Source of the DNA: Streptomyces sp. RKAG293
GTDB lineage: Bacteria; Actinomycetota; Actinomycetes; Streptomycetales; Streptomycetaceae
DNA length: 64,000 nt
Assembly: GCF_023701745.1 (NCBI RefSeq)
Contig: NZ_JAJOZB010000001.1
Coordinates: 4,346,501 to 4,410,500 of the forward strand
Direction: 5' to 3'
Shown: one piece after another, positions 58,542-64,000 of the stretch
How the letters are laid out: each line of letters begins with the position of its first letter
Position numbering within the stretch: the stretch's first letter is position 1
Notes under the pieces: model-generated
The model's input: the letters and a program-made list of their open reading frames with translations, nothing else
Told to the model about the DNA's origin: nothing
Databases searched by the model: none
Translations under genes and position numbers: made by a program

Positions 58542-59552
58542 GTGAGCCCTCAACAGTCCACCCCCACCAGGCTCCATATCGTCACGGGCAAGGGCGGCAC
58601 CGGTAAGACCACGGTCGCCGCCGCCCTGGCGCTCGCTCTCGCCGCCGAAGGCCGCCGCACGCTGCTGGTCGAGGTCGAGGGGCGGCAGGGCATCGCCCAG
58701 GTCTTCGAGACCGGAGCGCTGCCCTACGAGGAGCGGAAGATCGCCGTCGCGCCCGGCGGCGGCGAGGTGCGCGCGCTCGCCATCGACCCCGAGCTCGCGC
58801 TGCTGGACTACCTGGACATGTTCTACAAACTCGGCCGCGCGGGCCGCGCCCTCAAGAAGCTCGGCGCGATCGACTTCGCGACGACCGTCGCCCCCGGCCT
58901 GCGGGACGTCCTGCTGACCGGCAAGGCGTGCGAGGCCGTGCGCCGCAAGGACAACGCGGGCTGGCGGGCGTACGACGCGGTCGTCATGGACGCCCCGCCG
59001 ACCGGCCGCATCACCCGCTTCCTCAACGTCAACGACGAGGTCGCCGGACTGGCCAAGATCGGGCCGATATACAACCAGGCGCAGGCCGTCATGCGGGTGC
59101 TGAAGTCCACCGAGACCGCGGTGCACCTGGTGACGCTGCTGGAGGAGATGCCGGTCCAGGAGACCGTGGACGGCGTCGCGGAACTGCGGGCGGCCGGGCT
59201 CCCGGTGGGGGCCGTCGTGGTCAACATGCTGCGCCCGGTGCTGCTGGACGACGCGGACCTCGAATCGGCCGCCAACGGCCGGCGCACCGCCGTCGCCAAG
59301 GCGCTGTCCCAGGCGGGCCTGGGCGGTGCCCGCAAGGGCGGGCAGGCGGAGCGGCTCGTCGACCCGCTGCTCGCGCAGGCCCACGAACACGCCCAGCGCG
59401 TCCTGCTGGAACGCCGTGAGCGCGCCGAGATCGCCACCCTCGGCCTGCCGACGTACGAACTGGAACTGCGCGGCGAGGGCGTCGACCTCGGCGGCCTCTA
59501 CCGGCTGGCCGACAGCCTGCGCAAGCAGGGAATGACGGGCGGGGAGAGCTGA
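58542..59552 (+). CDS. ArsA-family ATPase, first copy
   Basis: 336-residue P-loop ATPase of the ArsA/Get3 deviant-Walker-A class. GKGGTGKTT is at 16-24, VVMDAPPTGRITRF (switch II/DxP) and a C-terminal regulatory region follow. Family members power tail-anchored protein targeting or metalloid export; paired ArsA proteins next to wblA are conserved in actinobacteria, function unknown. The GTG has no ribosome site, and TACGCT lies six bases upstream (58530-58535), consistent with a leaderless transcript. It is the first of a co-directional pair. Confidence 0.9.
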   Translation: MSPQQSTPTRLHIVTGKGGTGKTTVAAALALALAAEGRRTLLVEVEGRQGIAQVFETGALPYEERKIAVAPGGGEVRALAIDPELALLDYLDMFYKLGRAGRALKKLGAIDFATTVAPGLRDVLLTGKACEAVRRKDNAGWRAYDAVVMDAPPTGRITRFLNVNDEVAGLAKIGPIYNQAQAVMRVLKSTETAVHLVTLLEEMPVQETVDGVAELRAAGLPVGAVVVNMLRPVLLDDADLESAANGRRTAVAKALSQAGLGGARKGGQAERLVDPLLAQAHEHAQRVLLERRERAEIATLGLPTYELELRGEGVDLGGLYRLADSLRKQGMTGGES

Positions 59553-59642
59553 CATGGGTATGCGCCGGCGGGGAGAACTGACATGGGTACGGCCCGCGGG
59601 GAGAACCGACATGCGGATGCGCCGGCGGGGAGAGCTGACATG
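59540..59642 (+). repeat. Tandem duplication of a ribosome-site plus ATG module
   Basis: Four degenerate units of about 29 bp repeat GGGGAGAGCTGACATG. The ATGs lie at 59554, 59583, 59611 and 59640. Only 59583 and 59640 are in frame with the second ArsA gene, so the region decides its start. Confidence 0.8.
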
Positions 59643-60938
59643 AGCCTGGAGAATCCGGGGGATCTGGAGAGTCCGGTGCTGGCGATCGACCCGCTCCTCG
59701 ACGATCCCAAGACCCGCATCATCGTCTGCTGCGGCTCCGGCGGAGTCGGCAAGACCACGACCGCCGCCGCGCTGGGCGTGCGCGCCGCGGAACGCGGCCG
59801 CAAGGCCGTCGTGCTGACCATCGACCCGGCCCGCCGGCTCGCCCAGTCGATGGGCCTCTCCGAGCTGGACAACACACCGCGCCCGGTCACCGACATCGAC
59901 GAGTCCGCGGGCGGCACGCTGCACGCGATGATGCTCGACATGAAGCGGACCTTCGACGAGGTCGTGCTCCAGCACTCGGACCCCGAGCGGGCCCGCGCGA
60001 TCCTCGACAACCCCTTCTACCAGTCCCTGTCGGCCGGCTTCGCGGGCACCCAGGAGTACATGGCGATGGAGAAGCTGGGGCAGCTGCGCGCGCTGGACGC
60101 CTGGGACCTGATCATCGTCGACACCCCGCCGAGCCGGTCCGCACTGGACTTCCTGGACGCCCCGCAGCGCCTCGGATCGTTCCTGGACGGGAAGTTCATC
60201 AAGCTGCTGATGGCGCCCGCGAAGGTCGGCGGCCGGGCCGGGATGAAGTTCCTCAATGTCGGCATGTCGATGATGACGGGCGTCCTGAGCAAGGTGATGG
60301 GCGCGCATCTGCTGGGTGACGTGCAGACCTTCATCGCCGCCATGGACACCATGTTCGGCGGCTTCCGCAAGCGCGCGGACGCCACGTACAAGCTGTTGCA
60401 GGCCCCCGGGACGGCGTTCCTCGTGGTGGCCGCGCCTGAGCGGGACGCGCTGCGCGAGGCCGCGTACTTCGTCGAGCGGCTGGCCGCCGAGCGCATGCCG
60501 CTGGCCGGCCTGGTGCTGAACCGGGTGCACGGCAGCGGAGCCCCGCAGCTCACGGCGGAGCGGGCGCTGGCCGCCGCCCAGGCGCTCGAGGAGCCGCGGG
60601 AAAATCTTGTGGACGGCGGCATTGTGGATCGTGAGGCCGGGAAGGCTGACATCGTTGCCGACGGGACCGACGACGGGACGGACCCGAAGAATCCGGCCGA
60701 AGCGGCCGACGACATGACGATTCCGCCCGAGCAGAGGCTTGCCGCCGGGCTGCTGCGGCTGCACGCCGAGCGCATGCGCGTGGTCGCGCGCGAACGCCGC
60801 ACCCGGGACCGTTTCGTCTCCGTGCACCCTGAGGTGCCGATGGTCGACGTAGCGGCCCTACCGGGCGACGTGCACGATCTGGACGGCTTGCGCTCGATCG
60901 GCGAACGGCTTGCCGGGGATCACCCCGCGGCGGCGTAG
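59640..60938 (+). CDS. ArsA-family ATPase, second copy
   Basis: 432-residue P-loop ATPase of the ArsA class. GSGGVGKTT (32-40) is the deviant Walker A, LTIDPARRLAQSMG is the ArsA-type TIDPA signature and VDTPPSRSALDF is switch II. The C-terminal region is Glu/Asp-rich and then basic. ATG 59640 (MSLENPGDLE) has a GGGGAGAG ribosome site; a 19-residue-longer start at 59583 has an equivalent site because of the repeats. It converges with wblA and overlaps it by 19 bp at the 3' ends. Confidence 0.9.
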   Translation: MSLENPGDLESPVLAIDPLLDDPKTRIIVCCGSGGVGKTTTAAALGVRAAERGRKAVVLTIDPARRLAQSMGLSELDNTPRPVTDIDESAGGTLHAMMLDMKRTFDEVVLQHSDPERARAILDNPFYQSLSAGFAGTQEYMAMEKLGQLRALDAWDLIIVDTPPSRSALDFLDAPQRLGSFLDGKFIKLLMAPAKVGGRAGMKFLNVGMSMMTGVLSKVMGAHLLGDVQTFIAAMDTMFGGFRKRADATYKLLQAPGTAFLVVAAPERDALREAAYFVERLAAERMPLAGLVLNRVHGSGAPQLTAERALAAAQALEEPRENLVDGGIVDREAGKADIVADGTDDGTDPKNPAEAADDMTIPPEQRLAAGLLRLHAERMRVVARERRTRDRFVSVHPEVPMVDVAALPGDVHDLDGLRSIGERLAGDHPAAA

Positions 60939-61252
60939 TCGTCCTCTTCGTCCAGCGGCAGGATGCCGGTGCTCCGCTCGTACTCGGTACGGGCGGTCTC
61001 GAGCAGCCTGCGCCACGAGGTCACCGTCGGGCGCCGCCGCAGCAGTGCCCTGCGCTCGCGTTCCGTCATCCCGCCCCACACACCGAACTCGACCCGGTTG
61101 TCGAGCGCGTCCGCCAGGCACTCGGTCCGCACCGGGCATCCGGTGCACACCGCCTTGGCCCTGTTCTGGGCCGCTCCCTGGACGAAAAGCTCGTCCGGAT
61201 CAGTCGTCTTGCACGCTGCCTGCGTGCTCCAGTCGGTTACCCAGCTACTCAT
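60920..61252 (-). CDS. wblA: WhiB-family regulator WblA
   Basis: 110-residue Fe-S transcription factor. Cys14, Cys36, Cys39 and Cys45 are the cluster ligands, GVWGGMTERERR is the WhiB turn motif and the basic RRRPTVTSWRRLL tail binds DNA. The sequence matches WblA of other streptomycetes as I recall. WblA represses antibiotic production and is needed for sporulation and aerial growth. The ATG at 61252 has GAGAGGAC upstream. Its 3' end overlaps the convergent ArsA gene by 19 bp. Confidence 0.96.
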   Translation of the reverse strand: MSSWVTDWSTQAACKTTDPDELFVQGAAQNRAKAVCTGCPVRTECLADALDNRVEFGVWGGMTERERRALLRRRPTVTSWRRLLETARTEYERSTGILPLDEEDDYAAAG

Positions 61253-61636
61253 GCTGGCGCCGTCCTCTCCCGAATCGAGGCTCCCCCACGGCGGCAACCG
61301 GCATATTCACCGTTGCCAGTTGAGGACGTTACGGAAGGTAGGCGTGACGCAACAGCCCTTTCAGGCCCAATCTTCGATGGCCCGAATGGACTATGGGTGC
61401 GCGGCAGATCACCCAACGGAGTGAGCGGCACCCATTTCGGACTTATGGGGCAGAGCGGTCACTGCGCCTGGCATATCGCCCAAGTCACCCGGCATATGAC
61501 AGGAATTCGGGCAGTTCTCATCACCCACAAGAGTGACGATGGAGGGCAGGCGCACGCTCAGCGACCGCGCCTGTCCGTTACAGAGTAGGCGAACAGTTGG
61601 GCGCACGTCCGGGGAATCGCAACGTAGGCTGCCTCC
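61253..61636. promoter_or_regulatory. 384-bp divergent region of wblA and the penicillin-binding protein gene
   Basis: No gene is supported; a 91-codon frame on the plus strand (61313-61588) lacks a ribosome site and recognisable family. The wblA leader is long and AT-richer than its surroundings. For the right-hand gene TAGGCT (61625-61630) lies six bases before the ATG with no ribosome site, suggesting a leaderless start. Confidence 0.5.
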
Positions 61637-63892
61637 ATGCCTCACAAGCGATCGGGCGGGGGTCTCTCGACGGCCCAGCAGGCCGCCAAGTTCCTCGGTG
61701 TCAGTGTCCTGTCCGGAGTGGTACTGGCAGGAATCGCCCTGCCGGCCGCCGGTGCCCTCGGCCTGTCGGCGAAGGGCACCGCCTCAGGGTTCCAGGACCT
61801 CCCCGGTGAGCTGAAGCGCCCGCCGCTCAGCCAGGCCTCGAAGATCCTCGACGCCAACGGCGGACTGATCGCGACCGTCTACTCGCGCGACCGCACCGTC
61901 ATCCCGATCCAGCAGATGAGCCCGAACATACTGAAGGCCATCGTCGCGATCGAGGACGCCCGCTACTTCGAGCACGGGGCGATCGACCTCAAGGGCATCC
62001 TGCGCGCGCTCAACAAGAACGCGCAGGACGGCGGCGTCTCCGAGGGCGCCTCCACCCTCACCCAGCAGTACGTGAAGAACGTCTTCATCGAGCAGGCCGG
62101 CGACGATCCGGACAAGGTCGCGCAGGCGGTCCAGCAGACCGTCGGCCGCAAGATCAAGGAAATGAAGTACGCGATCCAGGTCGAGAAGGAACTCGGCAAG
62201 CAGCAGATCCTGGAGAACTACCTCAACATCACGTTCTTCGGCGAGCAGGCCTACGGCGTCGAGGCCGCGGCCAAGCGGTACTTCAGCAAGCACGCCAAGG
62301 ACCTGACCGTCGGCGAGGCCGCGATGCTGGCCGGCATCGTCCAGTCGCCCAGCCGCTTCGACCCGGTCAACGACGAGCAGGAATCGATCAAGCGCCGCAA
62401 TCTCGTACTGCAGCGGATGGCCGACCTGAAGGACATCACCCAGGCCCAGGCCGACGCCACGAAGAAGCTGCCGCTCGGTCTCAAGATCAGCAAGCCGAAG
62501 AACGGCTGCATCACCGCCGTGAACGGCGCCGGCTTCTTCTGCGACTACGTCCGCAACACCTTCCTGCAGAACGCGGCCTTCGGAAAGACGAAGGAAGCCC
62601 GCGCGAAGCGCTGGCGCCAGGGCGGCCTGACGATCAAGACGACGCTGGACCCGCAGGCGCAGGCGTCGACGCAGAACGGCATCGCCAAGCACGTCTACAA
62701 GGACGACCCGGTCGCGTCGGCGGTCACGCTGGTGGAACCGGGGACGGGCAAGATCCGGGCGATGGCGCAGTCCCGGCCCTACGGCTTCGGCAAGAACGAG
62801 ACGCAGATCAACCTCTCGGTCGACCGGGGCATGGGCGGCGGGGCCGGGTACCAGTCCGGCTCGACGTTCAAGGCGTTCACCGCCGCGGCCGCGCTGGAAG
62901 CGGGCTATCAGCCGAGCCAGACCTACCCCTCGCCGAACGAGATGCCGTACCCGTCGGTGAGCGGCTGCTCCGGTGCTCAGTACCCCGGCAGCGGCACCGT
63001 ACCGAACGAGAGCGAGTCGGAGGTCGGCCCGTACGCCATGCCCGAGGCGCTCAAGAAGTCGGTCAACACCTACTTCGTGACGCTGGAGGCCGATGTCGGC
63101 CTCTGCCCGGTGACCCAGATGGTCAACAAGCTGGGCATCACCAAGCGGGCCGGCGGCACGGCCTTCGGGCTCGGCGCGTCCTTCACCCTCGGCGTCAACG
63201 AGATGTCCCCGCTGGACATGGCCGCCGCGTACGCCGCCTTCGCCGCCCGCGGCACCTTCTGCGCGCCGATCGCGATCGAGTCCGCCAAGGACGCGGACAA
63301 CAAGGCGATCCAGGTCCCGCAGCCGCTGTGCTCCACGGCCATGTCGCAGACGACGGCGGACACCGTCAACACGATGCTCAAGGGCGTGGTCGACGACGGT
63401 ACCGGCCAGGCGGCCGGCCTGACCGACCGCGACAGCGCGGGCAAGACCGGTACGACCGACGACCGCAAGGCCGCCTGGTTCGTGGGCTACACCCCGAACA
63501 TGTCCGCCGCGGTGTGGATCGGTGACCCGGGCGTCAAGCCGATCAAGATGACGGGGATCACCTTCGGCGGCCAGTACTACGACAAGGTGTTCGGCGCCAC
63601 CGGCCCGGCACCGATCTGGAAGGACGCCGTCAGCGGCGCCCTGGAGGGCAAGCCGGAAGAGTCGTTCAACGAGGTACCGCTGAACATCCCGGACAAGCCC
63701 GTCGGCACCCCTCCGCCCAACCCCGGCAACCCGGGCAAGCCCGGCCACACCACCGGGGCCACGACCGCCGGCACCGGCAAGCCGCCGACGAACCCGACCT
63801 TTCCCCCGTTCACCCTCCCGCCGGGCATCATCGGCGGGGTCAACGGTGGCGGGAACGGGCACTCGGGCGGTGTGACGGGCGGCAACCGCTGA
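61637..63892 (+). CDS. Class A penicillin-binding protein (transglycosylase/transpeptidase)
   Basis: 751-residue bifunctional peptidoglycan synthase. A short cytoplasmic N terminus and one TM helix (VSVLSGVVLAGIALPAAGALG) lead to a GT51 transglycosylase domain with catalytic Glu106 (AIEDARYFEH). The transpeptidase domain has SxxK at S409-K412 (SGSTFK), SVN at 475-477 and KTGT at 603-606. The C-terminal 80 residues are a Gly/Pro/Thr-rich low-complexity extension. It polymerises and cross-links peptidoglycan outside the membrane. It is divergent from wblA and followed by a terminator. Confidence 0.94.
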   Translation: MPHKRSGGGLSTAQQAAKFLGVSVLSGVVLAGIALPAAGALGLSAKGTASGFQDLPGELKRPPLSQASKILDANGGLIATVYSRDRTVIPIQQMSPNILKAIVAIEDARYFEHGAIDLKGILRALNKNAQDGGVSEGASTLTQQYVKNVFIEQAGDDPDKVAQAVQQTVGRKIKEMKYAIQVEKELGKQQILENYLNITFFGEQAYGVEAAAKRYFSKHAKDLTVGEAAMLAGIVQSPSRFDPVNDEQESIKRRNLVLQRMADLKDITQAQADATKKLPLGLKISKPKNGCITAVNGAGFFCDYVRNTFLQNAAFGKTKEARAKRWRQGGLTIKTTLDPQAQASTQNGIAKHVYKDDPVASAVTLVEPGTGKIRAMAQSRPYGFGKNETQINLSVDRGMGGGAGYQSGSTFKAFTAAAALEAGYQPSQTYPSPNEMPYPSVSGCSGAQYPGSGTVPNESESEVGPYAMPEALKKSVNTYFVTLEADVGLCPVTQMVNKLGITKRAGGTAFGLGASFTLGVNEMSPLDMAAAYAAFAARGTFCAPIAIESAKDADNKAIQVPQPLCSTAMSQTTADTVNTMLKGVVDDGTGQAAGLTDRDSAGKTGTTDDRKAAWFVGYTPNMSAAVWIGDPGVKPIKMTGITFGGQYYDKVFGATGPAPIWKDAVSGALEGKPEESFNEVPLNIPDKPVGTPPPNPGNPGKPGHTTGATTAGTGKPPTNPTFPPFTLPPGIIGGVNGGGNGHSGGVTGGNR

Positions 63893-63911
63893 TCGCGGAA
63901 GTCCTGAACGC

Positions 63912-63953
63912 GTGAGGGGCGCCACCCGGATTTCTTCGGGTGGCGCCCCTCAC
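63912..63953 (+). terminator. Terminator of the penicillin-binding protein gene
   Basis: Perfect 17-bp arms (63912-63928 and 63937-63953) around an 8-base loop, 20 bp after the stop codon. Confidence 0.9.
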
Positions 63954-64000
63954 ACGAGCGATCACGAGCGATCCGATCACGTGCGGTACGGGTTGGATCA

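Noticed and set aside
61313..61588. 91-codon plus-strand frame upstream of the penicillin-binding protein
   Set aside because: No ribosome site and no family; it lies in the AT-richer divergent promoter of wblA.

Overview
The window is chromosomal DNA of a Streptomyces or a very close relative. It has very high GC, frequent GTG starts and ATGA overlaps. It carries hallmark developmental genes: bldC with an essentially invariant sequence, wblA, and an Lsr2-type nucleoid protein beside purSQL. Other typical genes are valine dehydrogenase, XRE-DUF5753/DUF397/ATPase regulator sets, DUF3073 and SLATT. Most of it is conserved core chromosome; no rRNA, CRISPR array, intact insertion sequence or large natural-product cluster was seen.

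Layout. (1) 1-4.34 kb: right part of a sugar-nucleotide/exopolysaccharide locus with a dehydratase, nucleotidyltransferase, epimerase, spherulin-4 (GH135-like) protein and GH114 lipoprotein. It ends in a 166-bp palindromic MITE-like element. (2) 4.5-14.2 kb: MarR plus DHA2 exporter, GtrA protein, membrane-anchored L7/L12-like protein, two tRNA-Lys, APC permease, an FG-GAP protein remnant, a DEAD-box RNA helicase with a repetitive Arg-Gly tail, a lipoprotein and a small zincin. (3) 14.4-23.6 kb: tRNA-Glu/Asp/Phe, hrpA, a second tRNA-Asp, a DUF6274-like protein, bldC, vdh and DUF3073. (4) 23.7-35.2 kb: purM, purF and purL-purQ-purS, interrupted at 27.5-30.9 kb by an accessory segment with a Uma2 remnant, DUF4177, a WhiJ-like triad and a toxin/antitoxin-like pair. 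(5) 35.5-40.2 kb: lsr2-like gene, three tRNA-Gly, and an ABC exporter with a two-component system. (6) 40.3-48.7 kb: purC, a dimethylformamidase-like protein, a degenerate M48-type membrane protein, purD, SLATT, a hypothetical gene and a GntR regulator. (7) 48.9-54.6 kb: class III aminotransferase, Ser/Thr kinase, purA and a DAG-kinase-like protein with altered motifs. (8) 54.6-64 kb: an overlapping run DUF4177-RidA-NUDIX-MBL-P450, then two ArsA-type ATPases, wblA and a class A penicillin-binding protein.

How the genes fit together. Eight de novo purine genes (purM, F, L, Q, S, C, D, A) all lie on the minus strand as separate small units interleaved with regulators. bldC, wblA, the Lsr2-like protein and the WhiJ-like set give the window strong developmental content. 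The candidates most worth testing are the GH135/GH114 polysaccharide locus, the WhiJ-like triad with three closely spaced inverted repeats, the DUF6247 pair, and two conserved-fold proteins that have lost catalytic motifs (the M48-like and DAGK-like proteins).
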